48,805 nt of DNA from Hallerella sp963629575. GTDB lineage: Bacteria > Fibrobacterota > Fibrobacteria > Fibrobacterales > Fibrobacteraceae. Below, in pieces: positions 9,230 to 17,793 of the stretch. The DNA lies in the NCBI GenBank assembly GCA_963629575.1, contig CAVGIM010000017.1:1-48805 (forward strand). The letters run 5' to 3'. The notes below the pieces were generated by a model, which ran no database searches, was not told where the DNA came from, and worked only from the letters and a program-made list of their open reading frames with translations. Each line of letters starts with the position of its first letter. The stretch's first letter is position 1. Both the position numbers and the translations under genes were made by a program.

Positions 9230-10609
9230 CTAAATTCCGTTTCTCACGAATTCGACCGCCTCTTCCAGGCGTCCAAACCGGATAATTTCAATTTTTGACG
9301 ATTTGGAAACCTTGGCGGCAGCGGGCAGGATAATCCGTTCAAAGCCTAGCCGTTCCGCTTCCTTGATGCGCAGATCCGTCTGGCTCACGGAGCGGATTTC
9401 TCCCGAAAGTCCGAGCTCCCCAATGACGATTGTATGCGGTGGCAGCGCAATTCCCAGATGGTTGCCGACAAGCGCAAGAGCAAGGGCGAGGTCGGTTCCC
9501 GTGTCCGAAATCTTGAGCCCCCCTGCGATGCTTGCGAAAACGTCGGAATTGCCGAGCGGGATGCCTCCGAACTTATCGAGCAGGGCGAGAATGATGGTAA
9601 GGCGCTTCGGGTCGATTCCCGCGGCGACGCGCTGCGCTACGGCATAGCTCGACTGGTTGACCAGAGCCTGGGTTTCGAAGAGCATTGCGCGCGAGCCTTC
9701 GATCGTACAGCTCACGACGCTTCCCGGAGCGTTCCTGTTCGTCGCGTCCAAAAAAATCTTGCTCGGATTGCTCACGCTTTCGAGTCCTTTGGAGGTCATC
9801 TCGAAAACGCCTATCTCGTCCGTTGCGCCAAAGCGGTTCTTGATGGTGCGCAGGATTCGGTACTGGTTGTTGCGGTCCCCTTCGAAATAGGCGACCGTAT
9901 CGACCATGTGTTCGAGAATCCGCGGCCCGGCGATCTGCCCGTCCTTGGTCACGTGTCCGACGAGAATGGTGATGCATCCCGTGTTCTTGGCGAAAACCAT
10001 CAGCGAAAGTGTACATTCCCGGAGCTGCGAGACGCTTCCCGGCGTTCCCGGCAAGTCCGCGTTGTAAATCGTCTGGATGGAGTCGATGACGAGAATTTCG
10101 GGTTGAATCGCCTTGGCCTTTTCGAGAATGCGGTCGAGATTCGTTTCGCACAGGAGCAACAGGTCGCTTCCCGAGACACCGAGCCGTTCGCTCCGCAGCT
10201 TGACCTGCACCGCGCTTTCCTCGCCGCTGACATAGAGTGCCTTGACTCCGGCAGCGGCCATTGTCGAAAGCGTCTGCAACACGAGCGTCGATTTGCCGAT
10301 ACCCGGATCGCCTCCGATAAGAATGAAGGAACCCGGCGCGAGTCCGCCTCCGAGCGTTCTGTCGAATTCGGGAATGGCCGTGCTCAGACGTCTTGTCGCC
10401 GTCGTTTCGATTTCCGACATCTTTCGGGGAATCCCGGAAAGCCCTTCGGCGTCCAGGGCGTTCTTTCCCAGGCCTCGATGAGCCTGCTTGTTTTCCACGG
10501 TGCGCTCGACAAGCGAACTCCAGGATCCGCAATGCGGGCATTTTCCCGCCCATTTCGACGAAACTTCGCCGCATTCGGAACAGACAAATTCGGTTTCTCT
10601 TTTTGGCAT
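9230..10609 (-). CDS. radA: DNA repair protein RadA (Sms), branch-migration ATPase
   Basis: RadA is a hexameric DnaB-like helicase that extends recombination intermediates after RecA strand exchange. The 459 residues have the family layout: a zinc finger with C10, C13, C24 and C27, a Walker A motif GGDPGIGKST (99-108), the RadA-specific KNRFG motif (257-261), and a C-terminal Lon-like domain (about 290-455). The start ATG has no Shine-Dalgarno site; a TATTTT hexamer lies six bases upstream, within the T-tract of the terminator that follows the upstream pentapeptide gene. Transcription of radA may therefore begin just before its own start codon. It runs towards folA across a repeat-bearing spacer. 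Confidence 0.97.
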   Translation of the reverse strand: MPKRETEFVCSECGEVSSKWAGKCPHCGSWSSLVERTVENKQAHRGLGKNALDAEGLSGIPRKMSEIETTATRRLSTAIPEFDRTLGGGLAPGSFILIGGDPGIGKSTLVLQTLSTMAAAGVKALYVSGEESAVQVKLRSERLGVSGSDLLLLCETNLDRILEKAKAIQPEILVIDSIQTIYNADLPGTPGSVSQLRECTLSLMVFAKNTGCITILVGHVTKDGQIAGPRILEHMVDTVAYFEGDRNNQYRILRTIKNRFGATDEIGVFEMTSKGLESVSNPSKIFLDATNRNAPGSVVSCTIEGSRAMLFETQALVNQSSYAVAQRVAAGIDPKRLTIILALLDKFGGIPLGNSDVFASIAGGLKISDTGTDLALALALVGNHLGIALPPHTIVIGELGLSGEIRSVSQTDLRIKEAERLGFERIILPAAAKVSKSSKIEIIRFGRLEEAVEFVRNGI

Positions 10610-10611
10610 GG

Positions 10612-10653
10612 TTTAAAAATAAAAAGCCGCCACCTTGAAAAAGTGACAGCTTT
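10612..10653 (-). terminator. Rho-independent terminator after the pentapeptide-repeat gene
   Basis: On the minus strand an 11-base stem (AAAGCTGTCAC pairing with GTGGCGGCTTT, two G-U pairs; arms 10643-10653 and 10623-10633) is followed by TTATTTTT. It lies between the pentapeptide gene stop and radA, so it should separate their transcripts. Confidence 0.75.
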
Positions 10654-10672
10654 TGTCAAAATCTAAAAAACG

Positions 10673-12097
10673 CTAGATGCCCGCGGCGTCGTCTGCCGTT
10701 TTCTTGCGCTTTTTCTTCTTTTTCGGCTGGTCCTGGGTAGCGGACTTTTCGACAGTGACGCTTGCCGCCTTTTCGCCGAGCTTGGTGAAACCGTATTGAC
10801 GCGGTTCGAAGCCCGCCGGGAACTTGGTCTTGGCGTCATAGATGACCTTCTTCGCCGTGAACTTTTCGATGTGGGCGTTGGAAAGATCGGCACCCGAGAA
10901 ATCGACGTCTTCCATCTTGGTGTCCGCGTCGAATTTCGCGTTCTGCATGTTGGCGTTCAGGAACGTGACCTTTTCGAGCTTTGCGCCGGAGAAGTTCGCG
11001 CCGGTCAGGTTGGCGAGGTCGAAGCTCGTACGGTTGATGGTGGAGTTCGAGAAGTTCGCCTTTGTCAGGTCGGCGTTGTCGAAGATGTCCTTGAACACGT
11101 AGGTGCCGTCGAAGATGGCCTTCTGCATAATGGCGCCGCGGAAAATGCTCTTGCTCGCTTCGCCGTCGAAGAACGAGACCTTGTTCATCTTGGCCTTTTC
11201 GAATTCGCTCTTCGTGACGGTTCCCTTGTCGAAGACGACACCGGAAAGATCCTGTCCGCTGAACTTCATGTTCTTGACGGTGGACTGCGCAAAGGACGCC
11301 TTTTGCAGCTGGACCTTGGAAAGGTCAACGTCGTTGAAGTTCGTGAGGGAAAGATCCGCGCTCTGCATGTTCACGTTGATGAACTTGGTTCCGCCAAAGT
11401 CAGCCTTGGAAAGACCCGCCTTGGTGAAGTTCACGTCGCGGAGTTCCACGCCGCCAAAGTCCGCGTTGATCAGGTTGCACGCGGTGAAGTCCGTCTTGAC
11501 GATAATCGCGTCCGAAAGGTTCGCTGCCCCCATCAGGGAACGGGAAAAGTTCGTGTTGGTCAGATCGGCATCGCTGAAGTCCGCCTGGGTCAGATCGACA
11601 TCGATGAACGAGGCGTTCTTGAGGTTCGCTTTCGAAAAGTCCGCCTGGTCCGAGACCTTCATCGCGTCCAGACGGGCGTTTTCCAGGTTGGCCTTGGGGA
11701 ATCTCGAATCGAGGAGGGTCGCGCGGTAGAGGTTTGCCCCCTTCAGGTTCGCTTCCTTGAAATCGGATCCGCGGAGGTCTGCTCCCGAAAGAATGGCGTT
11801 TTCCAGATTGGCTTCGCGAAAATCCGGGTTGTTCATCACGGCGTTCTGGAATCCAACCTCGCGCAGGTCCGCCCCGCGGAAAGAAACCGGCTGGGATGTC
11901 GCGTTCGCGCGCTGGAAGTTGGTCACGTTCTTGACCGCTTTCGCGTTTTCGAAATTAAATCCGTCGATTCGCTTGTCGCGGAGAGAAACGTCGATGTTCT
12001 TGCCGCTCCAGTCGGTCTGCTGCGCAAAGGCGCTGGCTGCGAGGGTGGCGAACAGCAAGACGCCGAACTTGGATTTCAAATGAAAGTGCATGTTCAT
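10673..12097 (-). CDS. Secreted pentapeptide-repeat protein
   Basis: A protein of 474 residues. Residues 1-25 form a signal peptide (cleavage after AFA before QQ). From about residue 50 to 420 nearly the whole chain is pentapeptide repeats of the A(D/N)Lxx / ANFxx type (for example ADLRG, ANLKG, ADFSD, ANLTG), predicting one long right-handed quadrilateral beta-helix. The C-terminus has a basic KKKKKRKK run. The start ATG has a good Shine-Dalgarno match (aaaaagga, six-base spacing). Pentapeptide helices can mimic DNA or serve as scaffolds; export here argues against the gyrase-protecting role of cytoplasmic Qnr-like members. The function is unknown. The gene is divergent from the flavoprotein gene at 12214 and is followed by a terminator. 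Confidence 0.9.
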   Translation of the reverse strand: MNMHFHLKSKFGVLLFATLAASAFAQQTDWSGKNIDVSLRDKRIDGFNFENAKAVKNVTNFQRANATSQPVSFRGADLREVGFQNAVMNNPDFREANLENAILSGADLRGSDFKEANLKGANLYRATLLDSRFPKANLENARLDAMKVSDQADFSKANLKNASFIDVDLTQADFSDADLTNTNFSRSLMGAANLSDAIIVKTDFTACNLINADFGGVELRDVNFTKAGLSKADFGGTKFINVNMQSADLSLTNFNDVDLSKVQLQKASFAQSTVKNMKFSGQDLSGVVFDKGTVTKSEFEKAKMNKVSFFDGEASKSIFRGAIMQKAIFDGTYVFKDIFDNADLTKANFSNSTINRTSFDLANLTGANFSGAKLEKVTFLNANMQNAKFDADTKMEDVDFSGADLSNAHIEKFTAKKVIYDAKTKFPAGFEPRQYGFTKLGEKAASVTVEKSATQDQPKKKKKRKKTADDAAGI

Positions 12098-12200
12098 TTC
12101 GTTTCCTTTTTAAGAGTCCAAACAAAATTTTGACCACTCTAAAATAAATTAAAAAACGGCCTTCGGATAAAAAAAAGATGGGACCTGTTCGCAAAAAAGC

Positions 12201-12206
12201 TATTTT
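12201..12206 (+). promoter_or_regulatory. Candidate -10 element (TATTTT) for the flavoprotein gene
   Basis: TATTTT lies seven bases before the ATG at 12214. No Shine-Dalgarno sequence and no clear -35 were seen. It fits the recurring TAnnTT / 6-7 base pattern of this window. Confidence 0.4.
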
Positions 12207-12213
12207 ACACGCC

Positions 12214-13416
12214 ATGGCGCATTATTTGAAGAAATTTTACGACGTGATCGTGTGCGGTGCGGGTCCTGCCGGCCTCTATGCCGCGAACCGTCTCCAAGAG
12301 GAGTCGTCCGGGCGCCTTTCCGTGCTGCTCCTCGATAGAAAGTCTCCGTGGAAGGAACCCGTGCCTTGCGCCGAAGCGGTTTCGAGAAAAATCTTTTCCC
12401 GCTACTGGAAACCGGACGAATCCTGGGTGAGAAAGCATCTCGACGGGGTCTATTTTACGTCGCCGGACATGACGCGCGTGGGGTATTTCCAAAAAGACTG
12501 CGGATTGATTCTGAACCGCGCCATGTTTCACCGCGAAATGGCGGAAAAGGCCGCGGAAAAAGGCGTGGAATGCCATTTCGAGGATTCTGTCGAAAAAATC
12601 GGCAGGAATCCGGATGGAACCTGGAACGTTTTCGTTTTCGCAAAAGGAGAAACCGCCGTTCTCAAGTCCCGTACCGTTATCGACGCGACGGGACCGGGAG
12701 CGAAAATCACGCGCGGCGTTCCCGGACTCGAATCTCTGGAAAACGGAAGCTTCGATCTGGAATCCGCCGTCTTCGCCATTGCGGAAAACCTTCCCCACGA
12801 CGAAAACCGCATCGAGCTGTTTTTCGGGCAAAGATACTTTGCCGGCGGCTATGGATGGATTTTCCCGCGGGACGGAAAGACCGTGAACATCGGTCTCGTC
12901 GGCGGCAGGGAGTTCCTGAAGGATCGCCCGCCGCTTGCAACGCTCAGGAAGTTCATCGCAAGCGAATTTCCCGAAGCGAAGATTCTCGCTATCCACGGTG
13001 GCGCGATTCCGTGTGGGCAGTCGGAGCGCGCCGTCGCCGCGCTTGGCGTGTTCAAGGCGGGAGATTCGGCGAGTACGGTAAACCCCATCAGCCGTTCCGG
13101 GATAGTGGAAGCGCTGAAAAGCGGAAAGATAGCCGCGGAGTGCGCCATGAAGTGGCTTTCCGCTGTTTCGGATGCGGAACGCCGAGCAATCGAAAGGGAA
13201 GCGTATCTTCGCTGGTTGAAAGTACAGGGAAAGACCCACCGGAACTACCACCGCGCAAAGAAAGGCTTTGCCGGCATCGCCGATGCGGAGCTTGACCGCG
13301 CCGCTCACCGTCTTGCGTCCGTTCCCGAGGAGAAAAGAACGCTGTTCCGCATTTTCTGGACGGTTCTTTCCGCCTCTCCGCGTCTTCTCTGGAAAATGCG
13401 CTCGTTCTTTATTTGA
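12214..13416 (+). CDS. Geranylgeranyl-reductase-family FAD-dependent oxidoreductase
   Basis: A flavoprotein of about 400 residues. The N-terminal Rossmann motif is YDVIVCGAGPAGLYAANRL (GxGxxG), followed by PVPCAEAVS, matching the C-(A/G)-E-(A/G)-(V/I) segment of geranylgeranyl reductases. The family's GYGWIFPRDG and GDSASTVNPISRSGI segments are present. Homologues saturate the isoprenoid chains of archaeal lipids, chlorophyll or menaquinone; the substrate here cannot be read, and menaquinone or another polyprenoid is one guess. An ATG also exists at 12178, but 12214 fits the Rossmann strand spacing and the TATTTT hexamer seven bases upstream. The gene is followed closely by sufE. Confidence 0.85.
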   Translation: MAHYLKKFYDVIVCGAGPAGLYAANRLQEESSGRLSVLLLDRKSPWKEPVPCAEAVSRKIFSRYWKPDESWVRKHLDGVYFTSPDMTRVGYFQKDCGLILNRAMFHREMAEKAAEKGVECHFEDSVEKIGRNPDGTWNVFVFAKGETAVLKSRTVIDATGPGAKITRGVPGLESLENGSFDLESAVFAIAENLPHDENRIELFFGQRYFAGGYGWIFPRDGKTVNIGLVGGREFLKDRPPLATLRKFIASEFPEAKILAIHGGAIPCGQSERAVAALGVFKAGDSASTVNPISRSGIVEALKSGKIAAECAMKWLSAVSDAERRAIEREAYLRWLKVQGKTHRNYHRAKKGFAGIADAELDRAAHRLASVPEEKRTLFRIFWTVLSASPRLLWKMRSFFI

Positions 13417-13427
13417 AGGCTCTATCG

Positions 13428-13886
13428 ATGAAAAGCATTCAGGAAGTTGAAGATGAAATCCGTTCGGTCTTTGCGGGCTTTGCGTCGCAGGACGACAAGT
13501 GGGAATATCTGCTGAAGCTCGCCCGCGAGTATCCGGGGATGGATCCCGCGTTGCGGGACGAAAAGTTTCTCGTCTCGGGCTGTGCTTCGAAAATGTTTCT
13601 CGTTCCGGAATTTGCGGACGGCGTTCTGCATCTGCACATGGACACGGAAGTCGGTGCGGCGAATCCGCTGATAAGTCGCGGTCTCGGGGCCTTGGCGTTA
13701 AAAATCTACGACAACCGGACTCCGGACGAAATCCTCGCCGCGGATCCGGCTTTCTTCCAGCGGATCGGTCTGCAGACCGGGCTTTCCCCGACGCGGGCGA
13801 ACGGTTTCGCTAGCCTCCTCAGGCAAATCTACCTGTATGCGGAGGCGTTCAAGGCTCTTTCCGGGCGTTTTAAAAAACAGGAGTGA
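13428..13886 (+). CDS. sufE: Cysteine desulfuration protein SufE
   Basis: SufE accepts persulfide sulfur from the cysteine desulfurase SufS and passes it to the Fe-S scaffold. The protein has 152 residues from the ATG at 13428. The acceptor cysteine is C52 in the motif VSGCASKMFLV, and the C-terminal half shows the usual pattern (GLGALALKIYDNRTPDEIL, then FFQRIGLQTGLSPTRANGF without the adjoining residues). A TTG at 13413 is in frame but overlaps the previous gene. No sufS, sufB, sufC or sufD lies in the window, so it is detached from any suf operon visible here. The next gene's start overlaps or abuts its stop. Confidence 0.93.
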   Translation: MKSIQEVEDEIRSVFAGFASQDDKWEYLLKLAREYPGMDPALRDEKFLVSGCASKMFLVPEFADGVLHLHMDTEVGAANPLISRGLGALALKIYDNRTPDEILAADPAFFQRIGLQTGLSPTRANGFASLLRQIYLYAEAFKALSGRFKKQE

Positions 13887-13888
13887 CT

Positions 13889-14443
13889 ATGCTTAGCTTT
13901 ATCAATATCATGGGAAAGAAAAATCCGCTGGACGAGGATGACGAGGAAGGTTCCGAGAACGGCAAGAAAAAGGTGGAAATCTCGGGATTCATCGGGTGGC
14001 AGGACGCGCTGGTCCTTCTCGTGATTATCGGCGCGATCGTTGGCGGCTACAAGTATTACCAGCACACGAAACGGGAAAGCGCCGAGCTCTTTGCCCGCTG
14101 CGCGCTTCTCTATGACGGCGGCGACCTGCATGCCGCGAAGACCTGCTACGACAGCACCTGGAACTTGAGCTATGTCCCAAACGACATGGACAGCTTGCGC
14201 GTCATTCGCCTGGGCGCCATCCAGGACTTGCAAAGTACGCAGGAATACATATTGGAAGATGTCCGCGCCTCTCTGCGCGAGGCGGATACGGCAAAGGCTC
14301 TTTCGGCGATGCGAAAATTCAGGAAGCCGCTGCTCCTTTCCGCGGAAGACGCGACGGAGTGGAACGCCCTCGAAACGGCCTTTGCGGAAAGGCTTTCGGA
14401 AGAGGTTCCAGCAAAATCGACGGATTCTACCTCGGCGAATTGA
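13889..14443 (+). CDS. Single-pass membrane protein of unknown function
   Basis: A protein of 184 residues starting at the ATG two bases after the sufE stop. A very acidic then Lys-rich N-terminus (DEDDEEGSENGKKK) precedes one transmembrane helix at about residues 38-54 (ALVLLVIIGAIVGGYKYY), which suggests N-in orientation with the larger part outside the cytoplasm. The rest is predicted helical and resembles a short TPR-like repeat (LFARCALLYDGGDLHAAKTC; then LREADTAKALSAMRKF). No family was recognised. It may belong with the sufE transcript. Its last 17 bases overlap the 3' end of tsaE, which converges on it. Confidence 0.7.
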   Translation: MLSFINIMGKKNPLDEDDEEGSENGKKKVEISGFIGWQDALVLLVIIGAIVGGYKYYQHTKRESAELFARCALLYDGGDLHAAKTCYDSTWNLSYVPNDMDSLRVIRLGAIQDLQSTQEYILEDVRASLREADTAKALSAMRKFRKPLLLSAEDATEWNALETAFAERLSEEVPAKSTDSTSAN

Positions 14444-14867
14444 TTTCGACGGTTATCCTTCGCGCGTCCCCGTTTTCGATTGAAATCGAAAGACGGTGGG
14501 TTATGCCCGACGTATCGTCTAGGCGTTCGGGCCATTCGACGAGAGTGACGCCCTTTTGCGACATGTAGTAATCGACGCCGATTTCCTCGAGATCCGCGTG
14601 GGGCGGCAGGCGGTAAAGATCCAGGTGGTAGAGTGGCATTCCCGGATTGGGATATTCGTGGACAATCGTGTAGGTCGGGGAATTGACCTGCCCGGTAAAT
14701 CCGAGGCCCGCGCAGATTCCGCGGCTCACGACGGTCTTTCCCGCGCCGAGCGTCCCGTACAGGGCGACGACCGAACCTTTCTCGAGCGTCTTCGCAAAAT
14801 TTTTCGCCCATTCGAGCGTTTCCTTTTCCGAGTGGGTCGTGACGGTGACGAAATGCGCAAGTGTCAT
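14427..14867 (-). CDS. tsaE: tRNA threonylcarbamoyladenosine biosynthesis ATPase TsaE
   Basis: TsaE is the P-loop ATPase partner of TsaB/TsaD in forming t6A37 on ANN-decoding tRNAs. The 146 residues match the family length. The Walker A motif GTLGAGKT is at 38-45, and the conserved SPTYTIVHEY and HLDLYRL segments follow, then EWPERL. The ATG overlaps the stop of nspC by four bases (ATGA), so the two are translationally coupled. A much longer frame through nspC is open in this phase, but homology begins at this ATG. Its 3' end overlaps the convergent membrane-protein gene by 17 bases. Confidence 0.95.
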   Translation of the reverse strand: MTLAHFVTVTTHSEKETLEWAKNFAKTLEKGSVVALYGTLGAGKTVVSRGICAGLGFTGQVNSPTYTIVHEYPNPGMPLYHLDLYRLPPHADLEEIGVDYYMSQKGVTLVEWPERLDDTSGITHRLSISIENGDARRITVEINSPR

Positions 14868-15988
14868 AGCCTGTCCCTGAACTGCTCGTAGGTGAAGCGG
14901 CGTACCAGATGGAACTTTCCGTCTTTCCAGATGCCGATGCTCGGGTGCGGGACGCCGTTGAAGAAAGTCGTCTTTACCATTGTATAGTGAATCATGTCGA
15001 AAAACACGATGCGGTCTCCTACGCGGAGCGGGCTGTCGAACGAATAGTCCCCGACGATGTCTCCGGCAAGGCACGTGTCTCCGCCGAGGCGATAGTCGAA
15101 CTTTCTTTCCCCGGGATTTCCCGCGAAGAGAACCGTCGGACGGTAGGGCATTTCCAGGCAGTCGGGCATGTGGGCGCTCACCGAAACGTCCAGGATGGCG
15201 ATATCCTTTTCGTTGTGGACGATATCCTCGACGGTCGCGACTAGTTCTCCGGTTTGCCATCCAACCGCTTCGCCCGGTTCGAGAATCACCTGGACGCCCG
15301 GGTAGCGCCCGCGAAAGTCCTGGAGAATGCGGATGAGCCGCTCGACATCGTAGTCCTTCCTGGTGATGTGGTGTCCGCCGCCAAAGTTCACCCACTTCAT
15401 CTGGGGAATCCATTCTCCGAACCGCTCCTCGAAGTTCCGGAGGACCGCTTCGAGCGCGTCCGCGTTTTGTTCGCAGAGCGCGTGAAAGTGTAGTCCTTCG
15501 ATGCCGTCGAGAAGTTCCGGACGGAATTCCTTTCGGGTGACGCCTAGCCGGGAAAACCTGCCGCACGGGTTGTAGAGGTCCGTCTCGACCGTGGAAAATT
15601 CCGGATTGACGCGGATTCCCGGGCTTACGTGCCGGGCGAGAGTCCTTTCCTTGAAGCGCATCCACTGGGAAAAGCTGTTGAACGTGACGTGATTGGCTAG
15701 GGAGAGAATTTCGTCGATTTCCGAGTCCCGATAGACCGGTGCAAAAACGTGCACTTCCTTTCCCATCTCTTCGCGGGCGAGTCTCGCTTCGTTCAGGCTC
15801 GAAGCGGTTGCACCGGCAAGGTATTTCCCGACGAGAGGAAAGGTGCTCCACATGCTGTAGCCCTTGAGGGCGCAGATGATTTTGACATTTGCGGAGTCTT
15901 CGATTTTCTTTAGAATCTCCAGGTTGCGGACTAGTCGGCTTTCTTCGAGAACATAGCAGGGAGAGGGAACTTGGGAATAGTCAATCAT
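14864..15988 (-). CDS. nspC: Carboxynorspermidine decarboxylase
   Basis: A PLP-dependent fold-III (alanine-racemase-like) decarboxylase that makes norspermidine or spermidine from the carboxylated precursor, the last step of the alternative polyamine route. The 374 residues fit. The Schiff-base lysine is probably K42 in CALKGYS. Other marks: the HFHALCEQ strand, VNFGGGHHITR phosphate-binding loop, EPGEAVGWQTG, and the C-terminal GGDTCLAGDIVGDY with the active-site Cys and Asp. The partner carboxynorspermidine synthase is not in this window. The ATG lacks a Shine-Dalgarno site; a TAAATT hexamer lies six bases upstream with TTGGCT 17 bases further. Confidence 0.95.
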   Translation of the reverse strand: MIDYSQVPSPCYVLEESRLVRNLEILKKIEDSANVKIICALKGYSMWSTFPLVGKYLAGATASSLNEARLAREEMGKEVHVFAPVYRDSEIDEILSLANHVTFNSFSQWMRFKERTLARHVSPGIRVNPEFSTVETDLYNPCGRFSRLGVTRKEFRPELLDGIEGLHFHALCEQNADALEAVLRNFEERFGEWIPQMKWVNFGGGHHITRKDYDVERLIRILQDFRGRYPGVQVILEPGEAVGWQTGELVATVEDIVHNEKDIAILDVSVSAHMPDCLEMPYRPTVLFAGNPGERKFDYRLGGDTCLAGDIVGDYSFDSPLRVGDRIVFFDMIHYTMVKTTFFNGVPHPSIGIWKDGKFHLVRRFTYEQFRDRL

Positions 15989-15994
15989 AGCCCA

Positions 15995-16023
15995 AATTTA
16001 CTTTTTGCTAGATTTCCAGCCAA
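15995..16023 (-). promoter_or_regulatory. Candidate promoter of nspC-tsaE (TTGGCT-17-TAAATT)
   Basis: On the minus strand TTGGCT is followed after 17 bases by TAAATT (15995-16000), which ends six bases before the nspC ATG. This would give an almost leaderless mRNA. Confidence 0.5.
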
Positions 16024-16036
16024 GAGAGGTTTTCCC

Positions 16037-16810
16037 TTGAATCGAATTTGTACATATTTTCTCGCCTTTTTTGGTCTTTCCACCTTCGCCATGGCGCAGG
16101 TTCCTTCGCCAGTCGTATCTTCTCCGGCCGGGGTCTCGTCATCTTCCGCGCATATCTCCACGCGCGGTCCGGGAGATTTCGGCAAGGCGATTCAAGCCAA
16201 GATGGATTCCATCTCGGCGGCGCTCAAGGCAAAGGCCAAGGAGTCCAATTCCGACAGCGTGGCAAAGGTCAAGGCGGACAGCGTCCGCGAAGCCATCAAG
16301 GCGGGAAGCTATGTCCCGCGGGCGAAGTACGACAAGAGCAACTTCGATTCCTGGAAAGTCGATACGGTATTCCAGAAGGCGATGAAGGAACGCGTCGTCG
16401 GTGACTGGAGAACTCCCATCCTTTCGCACGGTCACGCTTTTCGCGACGCGGAACTCAAGTTCCTGATGAACGACACGCTTGTCGGGACCACCCGCACCTA
16501 CTCGGATTCGGGGCGCTACCAGATGACGGGCGAATACACATACCGCGCCCGTTATCGCTTCGAAAACGATTCGACGATCGTCGCCCGCGAAGTCTTCAAG
16601 GACCGCGGGGTTGTACGCTGGGATTTCATCCAGTTCGAAATCAAGGACGACGTGTTCAAGTACCACCTGGAAAAGATCGAATTCCGCGATCTGAACGACA
16701 ACTGGCTGAACGCTCTGCAAGGCTTTGACCGGGTCGCTCCGGAAATCTATCGCCGGACGGACGGGAAAGGGCAGTCCCCGAAGTCCGTCCTGAATGTGAA
16801 CGACAAATAG
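16037..16810 (+). CDS. Secreted protein of unknown function
   Basis: A protein of 257 residues starting with TTG at 16037, chosen because an 'aagagagg' Shine-Dalgarno site lies seven bases upstream and a signal peptide begins there (CTYFLAFFGLSTFAMA, cleaved before QVP). After a Ser/Pro-rich linker comes a helical Lys/Ala/Asp stretch (about 45-85), then a region of predicted beta strands from about 110 (GRYQMTGEYTYRARYRFEND, STIVAREVFKDRGVVRWDF), resembling lipocalin-like sheets. No family was recognised. It is followed by the FecCD permease five bases after its stop, so it probably belongs to the same transport operon, but it lacks features of a substrate-binding protein. Confidence 0.75.
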   Translation: MNRICTYFLAFFGLSTFAMAQVPSPVVSSPAGVSSSSAHISTRGPGDFGKAIQAKMDSISAALKAKAKESNSDSVAKVKADSVREAIKAGSYVPRAKYDKSNFDSWKVDTVFQKAMKERVVGDWRTPILSHGHAFRDAELKFLMNDTLVGTTRTYSDSGRYQMTGEYTYRARYRFENDSTIVAREVFKDRGVVRWDFIQFEIKDDVFKYHLEKIEFRDLNDNWLNALQGFDRVAPEIYRRTDGKGQSPKSVLNVNDK

Positions 16811-16815
16811 TCTGG

Positions 16816-17793
16816 ATGCGCCGGCCTGCTTTCGGAATGCTTCTTCTGGCGGTGCCGGTCTGCCTGCTTTTGGCGGGAACGGTCTTTTGCGGTTCCGCTT
16901 CGCTTGAGCTTTCGGATGTGTGGGACGCTCTTTTTTGCAGGGGAAAGCCTTTTGTCGAGGATGTCGTCTGGCAGATTCGCGTTCCCAAGGCATGCACCGC
17001 GCTTTTATCCGGAACATCGCTCGCCGTTTCGGGACTCGTGCTGCAAAGCGTCTTTAGAAATCCGCTTGCCGGGCCTTTTGTCCTGGGCGTGAGTTCCGGG
17101 GCGAACCTGGGAGTCGCCCTCGTTCTGCTTGCCGGACTTGGAAACGGGACGCTCGGAGTCGTTCCCGGTGCCGCGGTCGGGGCTTTTCTCGTCGTGCTGG
17201 CCGTCCTGTTTGCGTCAAGATTTGTCGCCTATTCCGCGTCGCTCCTGATTGTCGGGCTGATGGTCGGCTACTTCGTCGATGCGGTCGTCGCATTTCTTAT
17301 GTCGGCGAGTTCCGCGGAATCGCTGCGCGGCTTTGTCTCTTGGGGGCTTGGTTCGTTTTCGAGGGTTCCGCTTTCAAGCGTCGGGAGCTTTGCGCTTGTG
17401 ACTGCGCTTGGACTCATTCCCTGCGTTCTGTGTCTTCGGTATCTGAATGCGGCCCAGGTCGGAGATTCCTTTGCGGAATCGCTCGGCATCCGGGTGAAGT
17501 TCTTTCGGATGCTTGCGCTTTTCGGAGCGAGCCTCCTTGCCGCCGGTTCGACAGTCTATTGCGGACCGATCGGTTTTCTGGGACTCGCTTCTCCGCATAT
17601 CGCCTTTGGAATCTTTAGGACGACGAATCATCGCGTTCTGATTCCCGCTTCGGCGCTTGTGGGCGCAAACCTCGCTCTACTCTCCGGGCTTGTTTCGGGA
17701 ATTCCGCTGTCGAGCGTGACAAGTTTTGTCGGAGCGCCAGTCGTTCTGTGGATTTTTTTGCGGTCGGGACGGCGCGGAGGCGGAAATGGCTGA
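16816..17793 (+). CDS. FecCD/BtuC-family ABC transporter permease
   Basis: A permease of 325 residues with about nine to ten hydrophobic helices, of the family that imports ferric siderophores, haem or cobalamin. The diagnostic segments are the N-terminal LRVPK-like QIRVPKACTALLSGTSLAVS, LQSVFRNPLAGPFVLGVSSGA (LQ...RNPLA.P..LG...GA is the FecCD signature), and the C-terminal GPIGFLGLASPHIAFGIF. It overlaps the following ATPase gene by eight bases (ATGGCTGA). No periplasmic binding protein is encoded next to it, so the substrate cannot be assigned. Confidence 0.93.
   Translation: MRRPAFGMLLLAVPVCLLLAGTVFCGSASLELSDVWDALFCRGKPFVEDVVWQIRVPKACTALLSGTSLAVSGLVLQSVFRNPLAGPFVLGVSSGANLGVALVLLAGLGNGTLGVVPGAAVGAFLVVLAVLFASRFVAYSASLLIVGLMVGYFVDAVVAFLMSASSAESLRGFVSWGLGSFSRVPLSSVGSFALVTALGLIPCVLCLRYLNAAQVGDSFAESLGIRVKFFRMLALFGASLLAAGSTVYCGPIGFLGLASPHIAFGIFRTTNHRVLIPASALVGANLALLSGLVSGIPLSSVTSFVGAPVVLWIFLRSGRRGGGNG

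Noticed and set aside
9434..10666. A 410-codon open frame opposite radA
   Set aside because: radA is unambiguous with all motifs intact; the opposite frame is a by-product of codon bias in GC-rich DNA.
10796..12133. A 445-codon open frame opposite the pentapeptide-repeat gene
   Set aside because: It mirrors the five-residue periodicity of the real gene, has no recognisable family, and the minus-strand gene has a signal peptide, ribosome site and terminator.
14868..15851. An extension of the tsaE frame upstream through nspC
   Set aside because: The homology to TsaE begins at the ATG ending at 14867; the extension is Arg/Pro-rich shadow sequence over nspC.
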